Positions 33,456 through 43,120 of a stretch of 64,000 nt of DNA are shown here, one piece after another. A program made the position numbers and the translations under genes. How positions within the stretch are numbered: the first letter of the stretch is position 1; the number at the start of each line of letters is the position of its first letter. The DNA comes from Bacteroidota bacterium (GTDB lineage Bacteria > Bacteroidota > Bacteroidia > Chitinophagales > Chitinophagaceae). The notes under the pieces were generated by a model. That model did no database searches and was not told the origin of the DNA. It was given only the letters and a program-made list of their open reading frames with translations. Location: NCBI GenBank assembly GCA_028875875.1, contig JAGWUV010000027.1:1-64000 (forward strand). Reading direction: 5' to 3'.

Positions 33456-34454
33456 TTAAGGTACCTGGATGGTTTTTAGAATATCATCGATGAGCATTTC
33501 GCTGGAGATATTTTCTGCTTCTGCTTCATAGGTTAATCCTATGCGGTGACGCATCACATCTTTGGCGATCATCTTTACATCATCGGGTATAACGTAGCCG
33601 CGTTTATGAAGAAAGGCAACGGCTTTGGCTGCCAATGCCAGGTTGATGCTTGCCCTTGGGGATCCGCCGTAGCTGATCAGGTTTTTCATTTTATGTAAAC
33701 CATATTGCTCAGGGTAACGGGTAGCAAAAACGATATCTAAAATGTAGTTCTCAATTTTTTCATCCATGTACACTTGGCGCACTAAGTCGCGGCTTTCCAA
33801 TATCTCACGAGTGCTCACCACTTTTTGAACAGTGGGTATTTCCAGTCCCTGCACTTGCTGTCGTATGATCAGTTGTTCTTCTTTTTTATCAGGATAACCT
33901 ACGATCACCTTCAGCATAAAGCGGTCTACCTGTGCTTCCGGTAAAGCATAAGTGCCTTCCTGTTCCAAAGGGTTTTGTGTAGCCAATACAAGAAATGGCT
34001 GCGGTAATGGGTAGGTGGTTTCTCCGATGGTCACCTGTTTTTCCTGCATGGCTTCCAGTAAAGCACTTTGCACTTTAGCCGGAGCACGGTTGATCTCATC
34101 TGCCAGTATAAAATTGGCGAAGATGGGGCCTTTGCGGACAGTGAATTCGTTCCGCGGCTGGTTGTACAACATGGTGCCAATAACATCGGCGGGTAAGAGA
34201 TCCGGTGTGAATTGAATACGACTGAACTGGCCATCTACAGCCTGCGATAGTGATTTGATGGTTAATGTTTTGGCTAATCCCGGGACACCTTCCAGCAAAA
34301 CATGGCCATTGCTTAAAAGTCCGATTAACAACCGGTCTACCATGTATTGCTGCCCAACGATTATTTTGGATAACTCATTTTTGATCCGCTCGATCAATTG
34401 CGACTGGTATTGAATCTTTTGGTTAAGTTGTTCTATATCTGCGGCTGTTTGCAT
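33456..34454 (-). CDS. MoxR-family AAA+ ATPase
   Basis: 332 residues. Walker A GVPGLAKT (about 57-64), Walker B ILADEINRA, sensor-1 LATQNPLEQEGTYALPEAQ and an arginine-finger region AQVDRFML; the C-terminal lid domain follows. MoxR ATPases act as chaperone-like partners of VWA proteins. It is the first gene of the operon moxR-DUF58-batD-like-batA. Confidence 0.93.
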   Translation of the reverse strand: MQTAADIEQLNQKIQYQSQLIERIKNELSKIIVGQQYMVDRLLIGLLSNGHVLLEGVPGLAKTLTIKSLSQAVDGQFSRIQFTPDLLPADVIGTMLYNQPRNEFTVRKGPIFANFILADEINRAPAKVQSALLEAMQEKQVTIGETTYPLPQPFLVLATQNPLEQEGTYALPEAQVDRFMLKVIVGYPDKKEEQLIIRQQVQGLEIPTVQKVVSTREILESRDLVRQVYMDEKIENYILDIVFATRYPEQYGLHKMKNLISYGGSPRASINLALAAKAVAFLHKRGYVIPDDVKMIAKDVMRHRIGLTYEAEAENISSEMLIDDILKTIQVP

Positions 34455-34562
34455 GCATTAAGTTTGAATAGTGAATGTACAAAGCCTTCCCCATTGATCG
34501 GCTCATCAAATTGTGAAAACCCGGCGCTCTTTTACAAGAAATATCATGCCAGAGAACGGAAA

Positions 34563-35273
34563 TTATCCTTTCCATTTTCTTAATTGTTGCAATAAAGCCC
34601 TAAGGTCTTTAGGAACTTCAGCTTCCAGGTTGAAGGTTTCTCCGTTCAGCTCAAAACTGAGTTTCCATGAATGAAGGGCAAGCCTTGCTAAAATGGGTGT
34701 TTCTTCTTCAGCCTGTTTGGAGAGTTTAAAATTTCTTTTGAATGAAGACAGCAGGATGGGTTTTGCATCGCCATACAACTCATCACATACAATACTGTGG
34801 CCAATATGCTTCATGTGAACGCGTATCTGGTGAGTGCGGCCGGTATGTATCTGGAATTGCACCCATGAATACAGGCGAAAGGTTTCCAGTACTGTATAAT
34901 CGGTTAAAGAAGCTTTGCCTTTCTGATGGGTAACCATAAAGCCGGGTTTGCCGGGATGTTCCATAATGGCAGCATCAACGCTTCCTTCGGAGTGTAGCAT
35001 CATGCCATTCACTAAACCGAGATAAAATTTTTGTACATCCCGTCCTTCAAAGCGTTGTGATAACTCTTTATGTGCTTCTTCTGTTTTTGCAAATACGATC
35101 AGACCACTGGTATCTTTATCCAAACGGTGTACGGTAAAAATGTTGCCGTACTTTTCTTTTAAAATATGTTTTAAAGAAACTTCTTTACCCATTCTGTCGG
35201 GCACACTCAGTAACCCCGAAGGTTTGTTAACGGCAACAAAACTTTCGTTCTCAAAAATGATCTCAGGCTTCAT
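34563..35273 (-). CDS. RluA-family pseudouridine synthase
   Basis: 236 residues with no S4 domain. The RluA catalytic motif TVHRLDKDTSGLIVFAKTEE contains the catalytic Asp; later HTGRTHQIRVHMKHIGHSIV is the second family block. It probably isomerises uridine in rRNA or tRNA; the target cannot be told. It starts 3 bases after the stop of the RluB-type synthase gene upstream, so the two form an operon. Confidence 0.9.
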   Translation of the reverse strand: MKPEIIFENESFVAVNKPSGLLSVPDRMGKEVSLKHILKEKYGNIFTVHRLDKDTSGLIVFAKTEEAHKELSQRFEGRDVQKFYLGLVNGMMLHSEGSVDAAIMEHPGKPGFMVTHQKGKASLTDYTVLETFRLYSWVQFQIHTGRTHQIRVHMKHIGHSIVCDELYGDAKPILLSSFKRNFKLSKQAEEETPILARLALHSWKLSFELNGETFNLEAEVPKDLRALLQQLRKWKG

Positions 35274-35276
35274 TCG

Positions 35277-36386
35277 TTAATTACGTTGTTCTTTAGGCTT
35301 CTTTACAAAACTTTGATTCATGAATTTCAACAAGCGTACTTCTTTTTCATTCAGCATACGCCACTTGCCGCGTTCTACATTTTTCTTTGTGAGGTTGGCA
35401 AACATAACGCGGTCGAGGTTTCTTACATCATAACCGAGGTGCTCGAATATTCTTCTCACGATCCTGTTGCGGCCGCTGTGTATCTCAATACCTATTACGC
35501 TTTTATCCTTTACATCTACAAAAGCTAAGCTATCTGCTTTTACAAAACCATCTTCGAGAGTAACACCATTGAGTACTGCATCAAAATCTCTTTTGGTAAG
35601 CGGCTTGTCTAATCTTACCTCGTATACTTTTTTGATCTCGAAAGAAGGGTGGGTAAGCTTTTGCGCCAGTTCACCATCATTGGTAAGTAATAAAACACCC
35701 GTAGTATTCCTGTCTAATCTGCCAACGGGGTATACTCTTTCTTTAGTAGCTCCTTTGATCAGGTCGAGCACAGTTTTTCTACCTTCAGGATCCTTGGCCG
35801 TAGTGATATAATCTTTGGGTTTATTCAGTAAAATGTAAGTAAGGTTGCGTTGCAGGAAGATGCGTTTGCCTTTCACCTTTACATCTTCATTGCCTATTAC
35901 TTTATAACCGGGTTCGTAAATGGTGTCTCCGTTAACTGTTACTAATCCACTTTTTACTAACTCGGCAGCTTCTCTTCTGCCACAGATGCCACAGTAAGCA
36001 ATCAGCTTATTCAAAGGCATCAGCTCTACTTCTGATTTTTGTCCTTTTGTCTCTCTGAGTTCTTTTTTAGGAGTAATATTTTTTTCGGGAGATTGATTTT
36101 TTACAAATGGCTTATCAGGTCTTTCTTCCTGGTTCTGGCGATCTTCCCAGGGCTTACGGTTGGGATTTGAGGATGGTTTCCTGTCATCTCTTTTTTGCCA
36201 CCTGTCTTCTGTTGGCGGCTGGTTGATTCCTCGTTGCTGTTCCCACTTTCTTCTTCTCGCTTCTTCTCCCGCAGCTCGGGCTTCGGCTTTTGCTTTTCTT
36301 TTTTCCTGGCGGATGGCTTCTTTCTTCTTAGCCCCTTTAAATTCAGGTTTTACGAACTTTTCGAATCCTTTGTTTGTCATGTTCAT
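35277..36386 (-). CDS. RluB/RsuA-family 23S rRNA pseudouridine synthase with long charged N-terminus
   Basis: 369 residues. The first about 120 are low-complexity, basic and Gln/Pro-rich (KKKEAIRQEKRKAKAEARA), common in Bacteroidota members. An S4 RNA-binding domain follows (about 122-180, LNKLIAYCGICGRREAAELV), then the catalytic domain with VYPVGRLDRNTTGVLLLTND and GRNRIVRRIFEHLG. The family makes pseudouridine in the peptidyl-transferase region of 23S rRNA. First gene of a two-gene operon. Confidence 0.9.
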   Translation of the reverse strand: MNMTNKGFEKFVKPEFKGAKKKEAIRQEKRKAKAEARAAGEEARRRKWEQQRGINQPPTEDRWQKRDDRKPSSNPNRKPWEDRQNQEERPDKPFVKNQSPEKNITPKKELRETKGQKSEVELMPLNKLIAYCGICGRREAAELVKSGLVTVNGDTIYEPGYKVIGNEDVKVKGKRIFLQRNLTYILLNKPKDYITTAKDPEGRKTVLDLIKGATKERVYPVGRLDRNTTGVLLLTNDGELAQKLTHPSFEIKKVYEVRLDKPLTKRDFDAVLNGVTLEDGFVKADSLAFVDVKDKSVIGIEIHSGRNRIVRRIFEHLGYDVRNLDRVMFANLTKKNVERGKWRMLNEKEVRLLKFMNQSFVKKPKEQRN

Positions 36387-36437
36387 TTGATTTGCTGTTT
36401 TTCAACAGGTGAGCCTCAAAGGTAAGCAAATAAAAAA

Positions 36438-36460
36438 GAAGCCACTTTTTGGGTGGCTTC
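36438..36460 (-). terminator. Intrinsic terminator
   Basis: GAAGCCAC (36438-36445) / GTGGCTTC (36453-36460) with a 7-base loop. The A-run at 36430-36436 becomes the U-tract on the minus strand. It lies about 30 bases after the stop of the Spy-like gene on that strand. Confidence 0.75.
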
Positions 36461-36491
36461 GGTATACTTCAAGAATGGGACAATCATTTTA

Positions 36492-37118
36492 TTATCTCGA
36501 CATTTTCCTGTTTTGTTTCAGAGATTCCAATTTATCCAACTGCTCTTTTGTGAGCATAGATCTGAAGTTTTCTTTTTGTTCTTTCAGCAAGGCTTGTACC
36601 TGTGCCTTTTTCTGTTCTGGAAGTAGAGTGTCATTTTCATGAATGGCTTTCATCTTTTCGTGGTTGGCTGTTTGTTGTGCTTTCAGCTTTGCAACCTGTT
36701 CGTCATTTAGGCCAAGCTGTAAGCGCATTCTTTCCATACGGGCAGCGGCCATTGCCTGTACATTGATCTGCCTGTTGTTTTTGGTCTGTTCTATTTTAGC
36801 TTTCTGATCTGTTGTAAGTAAATGTTGCATTTGATCCTTACGTTCCCTGCGTAAGGCAGCACTTTGTTGTTTGTATTCGCCCAGGCTTATTTTATCATTT
36901 GCCTGTAGTGCTGCCAACTTTTGGTGATAGTTGGCATTGATCTTTTTCGCTTGTGCTTTTTGTTCCGGGCTAAGGTTCAGGTGATGTGCCATTTTCTTTG
37001 CCATTTCCATCCGGTGGTGCTGCAATGGCCTTTGATTATCCCACTTATGTTGCTCTTGCGCCATGGTTGCTGTAGTAAGCAACAGTAGGGTTGTGCTTAG
37101 GGTGATTAACTTTTTCAT
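36492..37118 (-). CDS. Periplasmic Spy/CpxP-like helical protein
   Basis: 208 residues from the Met of MKKLITLSTTLLLLT; the ATG two codons upstream is equally possible. Signal peptide ends TMAQ. The rest is helical and rich in Gln, Lys and Met, with repeats of the LTxxQ-type pattern (LNLSPEQKAQAKKI, LLTTDQKAKIEQ, LGLNDEQVAKLKA, LTKEQLDKLESL). Spy and CpxP are periplasmic chaperones or stress sensors; here the four-fold pattern suggests two domains. Followed by a clear terminator. Confidence 0.8.
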   Translation of the reverse strand: MKKLITLSTTLLLLTTATMAQEQHKWDNQRPLQHHRMEMAKKMAHHLNLSPEQKAQAKKINANYHQKLAALQANDKISLGEYKQQSAALRRERKDQMQHLLTTDQKAKIEQTKNNRQINVQAMAAARMERMRLQLGLNDEQVAKLKAQQTANHEKMKAIHENDTLLPEQKKAQVQALLKEQKENFRSMLTKEQLDKLESLKQNRKMSR

Positions 37119-37202
37119 GTTCATTGTTTTTAGTATGTATAGGACATACAACGCTGAACAGGGTTTAAATCAATAACCTTTTGAAACCAGCGATTCGCCG
37201 AT

Positions 37203-38240
37203 TTACATGCGATCTTTATTAGCCAGCTGGCCGCAGGCCGCATCAATGTCTTTACCTCGGCTTCTTCTCAGTCTCGCATTCACACGATGCTTTTCAAGAT
37301 AACCCATGAAGCTTTGAATAGTACTTTCATCGGGTTTGGCAAATTGGGCATTATCAATGGGGTTGTATTCAATGATATTCACAAGGTCGGCAGGTACTTG
37401 TCTGTACACCTTCACCAGTTCCTCTGCATCTTTTTGAGAATCATTGAAATTTTTGAAGAGGATATATTCGAACGTGATCTCGTTGCCGGTTTGTTTATAA
37501 AAATAATTCAATGCCTCTATTAAGGCATGGATATTATTCGTTTCGTTGATCGGCATGATCTCGTTGCGTTTCACATCATTGGCTGCATGTAAGGATAAGG
37601 CCAATTTAAAGCGTACTTTATCATCTCCCAGCTTTTTTATCTGTTTAGCTACACCTGCTGTTGAAACGGTGATGCGTCTAGGGCTCATGAAAAGTCCGTC
37701 TTCAGCCGATATACGTTCAATGGCTTTAAGTACATTGTTGTAGTTGAGTAAAGGTTCGCCCATACCCATGAAAACAATATTGGAAAGCTTTTTCTCATAC
37801 ACACGTTCACTTTGCTGGTTGATAAGCACCACTTCATCATAGATCTCATCATAAGTAAGGTTTCGTTTACGTTCCATGGTGCCTGTTGCACAAAATTTAC
37901 AGCTGAGACTACAACCTATTTGTGAAGAAACACAAGCTGTTTTACGGTCTTCGGTAGGAATTAATACCCCTTCTACCTTGTAGCCATCCTGTGTTTCAAA
38001 GCGGCTTTTAATGGTGCCGTCGGCACTGTATTGTGTTGCATCTACTTTTAAAGCAGGGAAACTAAAATCACTTGCTAATTTATTACGCAGCTCTTTGCTC
38101 AGGTTGCTCATGTCGTCGAAACTATGTGCATGTTTTTGCCATAACCATTCGTACACTTGTTTGGCCCTGAATTTTTTTTCGTTGATGGAAAGAAAATACT
38201 CCTCTATCTGGCTGTAACTGAGATGTCTGATATTCTGCAT
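37203..38240 (-). CDS. rlmN: Dual-specificity 23S rRNA/tRNA methyltransferase RlmN
   Basis: 345 residues. A radical-SAM CxxxCxxC motif is in CSLSCKFCATG (about 110-120). The RlmN signature QTGCKV-like substrate region is in QDGYKVEGVLIP, and the second catalytic Cys is in RRSRGKDIDAACGQL near the C-terminus. It methylates C2 of A2503 in 23S rRNA and A37 in some tRNAs. Divergent from obgE. Confidence 0.95.
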   Translation of the reverse strand: MQNIRHLSYSQIEEYFLSINEKKFRAKQVYEWLWQKHAHSFDDMSNLSKELRNKLASDFSFPALKVDATQYSADGTIKSRFETQDGYKVEGVLIPTEDRKTACVSSQIGCSLSCKFCATGTMERKRNLTYDEIYDEVVLINQQSERVYEKKLSNIVFMGMGEPLLNYNNVLKAIERISAEDGLFMSPRRITVSTAGVAKQIKKLGDDKVRFKLALSLHAANDVKRNEIMPINETNNIHALIEALNYFYKQTGNEITFEYILFKNFNDSQKDAEELVKVYRQVPADLVNIIEYNPIDNAQFAKPDESTIQSFMGYLEKHRVNARLRRSRGKDIDAACGQLANKDRM

Positions 38241-38286
38241 CCCGCAAAGATAGCCATGATTATTGGTTTTACTGTTTTTGATGAAT

Positions 38287-38352
38287 CGGGTACAGGTGTT
38301 GAAGTGAGTGACACAACGAAAGCTGAACAGTATTACTGCAGCCGGCTACATA
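38287..38352. repeat. Intergenic repeat, copy R2
   Basis: CGGGTACAGGTGTTGAAGTG... ending TACTGCAGCCGGCTACA. Same family as R1 (26304-26364) and R3 (63821-63880). It lies between the divergent rlmN and obgE genes, with its end about 44 bases before the obgE start. Confidence 0.65.
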
Positions 38353-38377
38353 ATATGTTACAAGGTTTGGGATCGCT

Positions 38378-38385
38378 TATATTTG
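38378..38385 (+). promoter_or_regulatory. TATATTTG -7 box upstream of obgE
   Basis: TATATTTG fits the Bacteroidota -7 consensus TAnnTTTG. It ends only 10 bases before the obgE ATG, which would leave a very short leader. No -33 TTG is seen at the usual spacing, so confidence is low. Confidence 0.35.
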
Positions 38386-38395
38386 CAGCTTATTC

Positions 38396-39400
38396 ATGGA
38401 AAAGAACAACTTCATAGACTATATCCGCATTTTCTGCAGGAGTGGGCACGGGGGTGCAGGTGCGAAGCATTTTATGCGTAATAAGCTTACAGCAAAGGGT
38501 GGCCCTGATGGCGGTAATGGTGGACGTGGCGGCCATATTATTTTGAAAGGTAATGCGCAGTTATGGACCTTATTGCATTTACGCTATTTTAAAAATGTAT
38601 TGGCAGAGAATGGAGAGAATGGAAGTAAAAATAATTGTACGGGTCATGATGGGCAGGATATCATCATTGAAGTGCCTTTAGGAACTATTGCTAAAGATGA
38701 AGAAACAGGAGAGATTGAAGCGGAGATACTGGAAGATGGGCAGGAGATCATTTGGATGAAAGGAGGAAGAGGGGGATTGGGTAATTCGAATTTTGCAACA
38801 CCTACCAACCAGGTTCCGGATCATGCACAACCGGGCGAAGAGGGCGTGGAAGGATGGAAATATTTGGAGCTGAAAGTATTAGCCGATGTGGGTTTAGTGG
38901 GGTTCCCCAATGCGGGTAAATCAACATTATTAAGTGTAATCACAGCTGCGAAACCCAAAATTGCTGATTATGCTTTTACAACATTAACACCTCAGCTGGG
39001 TATGGTGGAGTATAGGGATGGCAAGAGCTTTTGCATTGCAGATCTGCCCGGTATTATTGAAGGTGCTGCTGAAGGAAAAGGGTTGGGGCATCGTTTTTTA
39101 AGGCACATAGAACGCAATTCAGTGTTACTGTTTTTGATACCGGCAGATAGTGATAACCATGCCCGCGAATTTGAAGTATTGAAAAATGAGTTGGAAGAAT
39201 ATAACCCCGAGATGCTGCAAAAAGATTTCATTATAGCGATCAGTAAAAGCGATATGCTGGATGATGAACTGAAAAATGAAATAAGCAAAGAGTTGCCCAA
39301 AGATGTTCCGCATTTATTTATTTCTTCTGTAACCAATAAAGGATTAACTGAGCTGAAAGACCAGCTCTGGCAAACATTGAATAAGCCGGCAGATAGCTAA
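38396..39400 (+). CDS. obgE: GTPase ObgE/CgtA
   Basis: 334 residues. The glycine-rich Obg fold occupies about 1-160 ([33 protein letters not shown]), and the GTPase domain has G1 GFPNAGKST, switch [11 protein letters not shown] and G4 ISKSDML. There is no C-terminal OCT domain, as usual in Bacteroidota. It acts in 50S subunit maturation and the stringent response. Confidence 0.95.
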   Translation: MEKNNFIDYIRIFCRSGHGGAGAKHFMRNKLTAKGGPDGGNGGRGGHIILKGNAQLWTLLHLRYFKNVLAENGENGSKNNCTGHDGQDIIIEVPLGTIAKDEETGEIEAEILEDGQEIIWMKGGRGGLGNSNFATPTNQVPDHAQPGEEGVEGWKYLELKVLADVGLVGFPNAGKSTLLSVITAAKPKIADYAFTTLTPQLGMVEYRDGKSFCIADLPGIIEGAAEGKGLGHRFLRHIERNSVLLFLIPADSDNHAREFEVLKNELEEYNPEMLQKDFIIAISKSDMLDDELKNEISKELPKDVPHLFISSVTNKGLTELKDQLWQTLNKPADS

Positions 39401-39700
39401 AAGCCTTACTGCTACTGCATTGTTAAGAATTTGTTACGCAAGCGATTGCGGAAAAAACAGGTGTCCCGGGGTTACCTCCTGGGTTACTTTTTTTAATTTA
39501 CGGTATCAATTGGTGTAATGCAGGCTTTTAAATAGTTTTCTCATACCGCAACGAATCCGCTTGCCTGCAATATGAAAATCCTCTGTACACAGACTCCACG
39601 ATTGTCTCGCCAGCATTAATGAAAGAAAAATTTCTGAGAAATTATTTCAGGCTTGTTTACGCAACAAACATTCATTTAAAACATTAAAAAAGGAAAGATC
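39401..39700. other. Intergenic region with obgE terminator
   Basis: 300 bases. Left part: a terminator hairpin CCCGGG (39465-39470) / CCTGGG (39478-39483, one G-T wobble) followed by T7 at 39488-39494. The right part must contain the promoter of the small exported protein gene; no clear box seen. Confidence 0.5.
39465..39494 (+). terminator. Probable obgE terminator
   Basis: Short 6-bp stem CCCGGG/CCTGGG (one wobble pair), 7-base loop, then TTAC and a run of seven T. Situated about 65 bases after the obgE stop. Confidence 0.55.
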
Positions 39701-40123
39701 ATGAAAAGAGTATCAGTAAACACAATCGCAAAAAAATTATTCGCAGGAAGCATATTAGTAGCCACTTTATTTCTTTCTGCACAAGTACATGCAGCTGGTA
39801 ACAAAGAAAAAGCCGGTAAGGAAGTAAACAATGTAAGTGTGAAATACAATGGCTCTTCTGAAGATGCCCTGTTGTTCACAGTAAAATACAGTAACCCCTC
39901 CGGTGATGCCTTCTACCTGTTCCTGACAGATGAGAATGGAGAAGTTTTGTACAGAAGCAAATTCAATGACAAAAACTTTTCTAAAGTATTCAGCTTACCA
40001 AGAGCAGAGTATAACAAGGTTTCATTCATTGTAAAAAACAGTAAAAACAATTACGAAGAGAAAAAAGATGTAAACATTTCAGTGTCTACTTTAAGTGTAG
40101 ATGATGTAAACATTAACGAATAG
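39701..40123 (+). CDS. Exported beta-rich hypothetical protein
   Basis: 140 residues. Signal peptide about 1-31 (FLSAQVHAAG). The mature part begins with a Lys-rich stretch, then alternating strands (NVSVKYNGSSEDALLFTVKY, SNPSGDAFYLFLTDENGEVL), looking like a single small immunoglobulin-like beta domain. It is monocistronic with a strong terminator. Such single-domain proteins are common in Chitinophagaceae; function unknown. Confidence 0.75.
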   Translation: MKRVSVNTIAKKLFAGSILVATLFLSAQVHAAGNKEKAGKEVNNVSVKYNGSSEDALLFTVKYSNPSGDAFYLFLTDENGEVLYRSKFNDKNFSKVFSLPRAEYNKVSFIVKNSKNNYEEKKDVNISVSTLSVDDVNINE

Positions 40124-40150
40124 TACAAGCGCCTGAAAGTAAACCATGAA

Positions 40151-40176
40151 CGGCTCCGCGAAGCGGAGCCGTTTTT
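40151..40176 (+). terminator. Strong intrinsic terminator
   Basis: CGGCTCCGC (40151-40159) / GCGGAGCCG (40163-40171), loop GAA, then T5. It ends the preceding plus-strand gene. Confidence 0.9.
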
Positions 40177-40219
40177 ATTGCTTGTTATGAACCAGCTGTT
40201 TGTTAATGTGCCGGAAATG

Positions 40220-40250
40220 AAAAGAGCCGCTCAAATGTAGCGGCTCTTTT
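40220..40250. terminator. Bidirectional terminator after typA
   Basis: AAAAGAGCCGCT (40220-40231) / AGCGGCTCTTTT (40239-40250), perfect 12-bp arms with A and T tracts at the ends, so it works on both strands. It lies 24 bases after the typA stop on the minus strand. Confidence 0.9.
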
Positions 40251-40273
40251 GTTATACATTAAATAGATGAAGA

Positions 40274-42085
40274 TTATGCTTCTTCCATTTTCATTTGCTT
40301 TTGCTGTTTCTTTCTTTCTTCTTCATCCAGTGTTACCTTTCTCATACGTATATGGTTAGGCGTTACTTCGATGCACTCATCAAATTGTATGTATTCCATA
40401 CATTCTTCCAGTGTCAGCAATGTTTTAGGAGCAATGTTGGTAGCCGCATCACTACCGCTGGCACGCATGTTGGTGAGCTTTTTACCTTCAATAGCGTTCA
40501 CTACCAGGTCGCCGGGTTTAATATGTTCTGCAATGATCTGCCCTGCATAAACTTCTTCTCCCGGATCAACAAAGAAAGTTCCCCTGTCTTGTAATTTATC
40601 GATAGAGTAACCGGTGGTTGTTCCGCCTTGCTTAGCCAATAATACACCATTATTTCTGCCGGGGATAGCACCTTTCCAGGGTTTGTATTCTGTAAAGCGG
40701 TGAGCCATCACAGCCTCTCCGGTGGTGGCAGTAAGCATTTGCGTACGCAAGCCGATCAAACCACGGGAAGGAATTTCAAATTCAAGATGCTGCATTTCGC
40801 CTTTCGTTTCCATCACATGTAATTCTCCTTTACGGCGTGTAACAAGATCTATCACTTTACTGGCGAATTCCTGAGGTACATCTACTACCAGGTTTTCGTA
40901 AGGTTCGCATTTTTTTCCATCAATAGTTTTTACAATTACCTGTGGTTGACCAACCGTTAATTCATATCCTTCACGACGCATGGTTTCTATCAATACACCT
41001 AAGTGAAGGATACCACGGCCATAGACCAGGAAGGCATCCCCGCTTTCGGTATCCATTACCCTCAAGGCAAGGTTCTTTTCGGTTTCCTTCATCAGGCGGT
41101 CGCGGAGGTGACGGGAAGTAACAAACTTACCATCTCTTCCAAAGAAAGGAGAGTTATTGATGCTGAACGTCATGTTCATAGTCGGCTCATCTACACTGAT
41201 CACCGGTAAAGCTTCCGGATTTTCTGCATCTGCGATGGTATCGCCAATGTTGAAGTCTTCAATGCCCACTACCGCACATAAATCGCCTGCCAATACTTCG
41301 GTTACTTTCTTTTTACCCATCCCTTCAAATACATAGAGTTCACGAACTCTTGTTTTTTTGATGGAGCCATCAGCCTGAACCAATGAAATGGGTTGGTTTT
41401 CTTTAATAGAGCCTCTGCTTACTTTACCAATAGCGATCCTTCCAAGGAAAGAAGAATAATCAAGCGAAGTAATCTGCAACTGCAGGTTCCCTTCTGCTAC
41501 TTTTGGTGGAGGTACATGCTGTAAAATGCCATCCATTAAAGGAGTGATATCATCACAAGGAGTTAAACTATTGTTGAACCATCCGTTCTTACCGCTACCA
41601 TAGAAAGTAGGGAAATCCAGTTGTTCTTCAGTAGCATCGAGGTTAAAGAAGAGTTCAAATACCGCATCGTGTACTTCATCGGGGCGGCAGTTGGGTTTAT
41701 CTACTTTGTTAATTACAACAATCGGGTGCAGGTTTAACTGAAGGGCTTTTTGCAGTACAAAACGAGTTTGGGGCATCGGACCTTCAAAAGCATCTACCAG
41801 TAAGATTACACCGTCGGCCATTTTCAGTACGCGTTCTACTTCCCCGCCAAAGTCGGCGTGGCCCGGTGTGTCGATCACATTGATCTTCACATCTTTATAA
41901 ACTACTGCGGCGTTCTTACTAAAAATGGTAATACCTCTTTCACGTTCAAGGTCATTATTGTCCATGATCAGTTCGCCGGTTTCCTGGTTGTCACGGAACA
42001 CTTTGGTTGTTTGTAAAATTCTGTCTACCAAAGTCGTTTTGCCGTGGTCTACGTGGGCAATAATGGCTATGTTTCTGATTTCCAT
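40274..42085 (-). CDS. typA: Ribosome-associated translational GTPase TypA/BipA
   Basis: 603 residues, the standard length. G1 AHVDHGKTT, switch [14 protein letters not shown]3 [16 protein letters not shown]4 NKVDKP. Domain 2 beta-barrel, EF-G-like domains III and V, and the TypA-specific C-terminal domain ([13 protein letters not shown]) follow. It helps ribosome assembly and stress adaptation. Divergent from the next gene. Confidence 0.96.
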   Translation of the reverse strand: MEIRNIAIIAHVDHGKTTLVDRILQTTKVFRDNQETGELIMDNNDLERERGITIFSKNAAVVYKDVKINVIDTPGHADFGGEVERVLKMADGVILLVDAFEGPMPQTRFVLQKALQLNLHPIVVINKVDKPNCRPDEVHDAVFELFFNLDATEEQLDFPTFYGSGKNGWFNNSLTPCDDITPLMDGILQHVPPPKVAEGNLQLQITSLDYSSFLGRIAIGKVSRGSIKENQPISLVQADGSIKKTRVRELYVFEGMGKKKVTEVLAGDLCAVVGIEDFNIGDTIADAENPEALPVISVDEPTMNMTFSINNSPFFGRDGKFVTSRHLRDRLMKETEKNLALRVMDTESGDAFLVYGRGILHLGVLIETMRREGYELTVGQPQVIVKTIDGKKCEPYENLVVDVPQEFASKVIDLVTRRKGELHVMETKGEMQHLEFEIPSRGLIGLRTQMLTATTGEAVMAHRFTEYKPWKGAIPGRNNGVLLAKQGGTTTGYSIDKLQDRGTFFVDPGEEVYAGQIIAEHIKPGDLVVNAIEGKKLTNMRASGSDAATNIAPKTLLTLEECMEYIQFDECIEVTPNHIRMRKVTLDEEERKKQQKQMKMEEA

Positions 42086-42176
42086 GTAAAAATTTGAAGC
42101 TGCAAATGTAAGGTATTACAATGGCATTGCGGCTTTTTAGGTTTTAGCTTAATGTTCAGTTAATACAGAAATCTGT

Positions 42177-42184
42177 TATATTTG
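42177..42184 (+). promoter_or_regulatory. TATATTTG -7 box
   Basis: TATATTTG, matching the Bacteroidota TAnnTTTG consensus, ends 16 bases before the ATG of the FGE-sulfatase-domain gene. No clear -33 element. Confidence 0.4.
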
Positions 42185-42200
42185 AGAAAATACTACTGCG

Positions 42201-43118
42201 ATGATGAGAATTTTTACGGCCTCCATCTTGCTGGTAATTTCATTTGCCTTTATACGGAAAGAAAATCTCCCACTTGCAAAAATCTCTACGCCACCCGGTA
42301 CTGTTATGCTGAAAGAAGGGTTATTTATCGACAGGGAAGAAGTAAGCAATAGTGCATGGCGGGAATATAATGAAGGTTGGATATTAGGTGTAGATGGAGA
42401 TACGGAATTGTACAAAAAGAATTTACCTGATTCAGGGGTTTGGTATTCCATGCGATTCGACAGGGAGCGATATGTAAACAACTATAATGGCGGTGCTGCT
42501 TTTGATAATTACCCGGTAGTAGGCATTACTTATGACCAGGCTGTTGCTTTTTGCGAATGGAGAACAGAAAGGGTAAATGAGTATTTACAGAAGACACCCG
42601 GTGCTTCATTCAAAAGCGTAACATACAGGCTTCCAACGGAAAAAGAATGGGAGTTGGCAGCATCCGGGAAATTGGATACAGCTAAATATCCTTATGGAAT
42701 GCAGGATACGATGATGAGGATAAAGGGCCAGTTACACAGAACCTTTAACTGTTATTACAATCAACTGGATTCTTTAAACGAATACAATAACCAGGTGGGA
42801 CCGGTTGATTTTTCCGTTCCCAATGCCTATGGTGCGTATAACATGATTGGTAATGTGGCCGAAATGGTTGCGGAAAAGGGGCTGGCAAAAGGAGGCCATT
42901 ATGAATTGCCACTGGACTTTTGCAAAATCAGGGAAGAAATGAGTTATGCGGGCCCTAACCGTTTTTTGGGTTTCCGCTGTATTTGTGAAACCAGCAATGT
43001 ATTTTCCTCTAAAGAAAAAATAAAGGAAATGAAGAAAGAACAAAAGGACAGTTTTAAAAAGCAAAAGCCTTCCAGGAAAGTGAAAGGCTTTGCACAGCAA
43101 GGTGAAACGCAGGAATAG
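42201..43118 (+). CDS. Exported FGE-sulfatase (SUMF1) domain protein
   Basis: 305 residues. Hydrophobic N-terminal segment (about 1-18). The SUMF1/FGE fold runs about 30-265: PGTVMLKEGLFIDREEVSN, NYPVVGITYDQAVAFCEWR, YRLPTEKEWELAASG, NMIGNVAEMVAEKGLAKGGH, FLGFRCICE. It resembles the GldK/GldJ type of structural FGE-like proteins more than catalytic FGE; the copper-binding Cys pair cannot be confirmed. The tail (270-305) is very basic (KEKIKEMKKEQKDSFKKQKP), which is odd for an exported protein. Nearly touches the convergent next gene (2 bases). Confidence 0.82.
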   Translation: MMRIFTASILLVISFAFIRKENLPLAKISTPPGTVMLKEGLFIDREEVSNSAWREYNEGWILGVDGDTELYKKNLPDSGVWYSMRFDRERYVNNYNGGAAFDNYPVVGITYDQAVAFCEWRTERVNEYLQKTPGASFKSVTYRLPTEKEWELAASGKLDTAKYPYGMQDTMMRIKGQLHRTFNCYYNQLDSLNEYNNQVGPVDFSVPNAYGAYNMIGNVAEMVAEKGLAKGGHYELPLDFCKIREEMSYAGPNRFLGFRCICETSNVFSSKEKIKEMKKEQKDSFKKQKPSRKVKGFAQQGETQE

Positions 43119-43120
43119 GG

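Noticed and set aside
30597-34454. MoxR-DUF58-VWA operon as a defence system
   Set aside because: Order and domains match the widespread Bat/aerotolerance operon; there is no nuclease, helicase or other defence effector.
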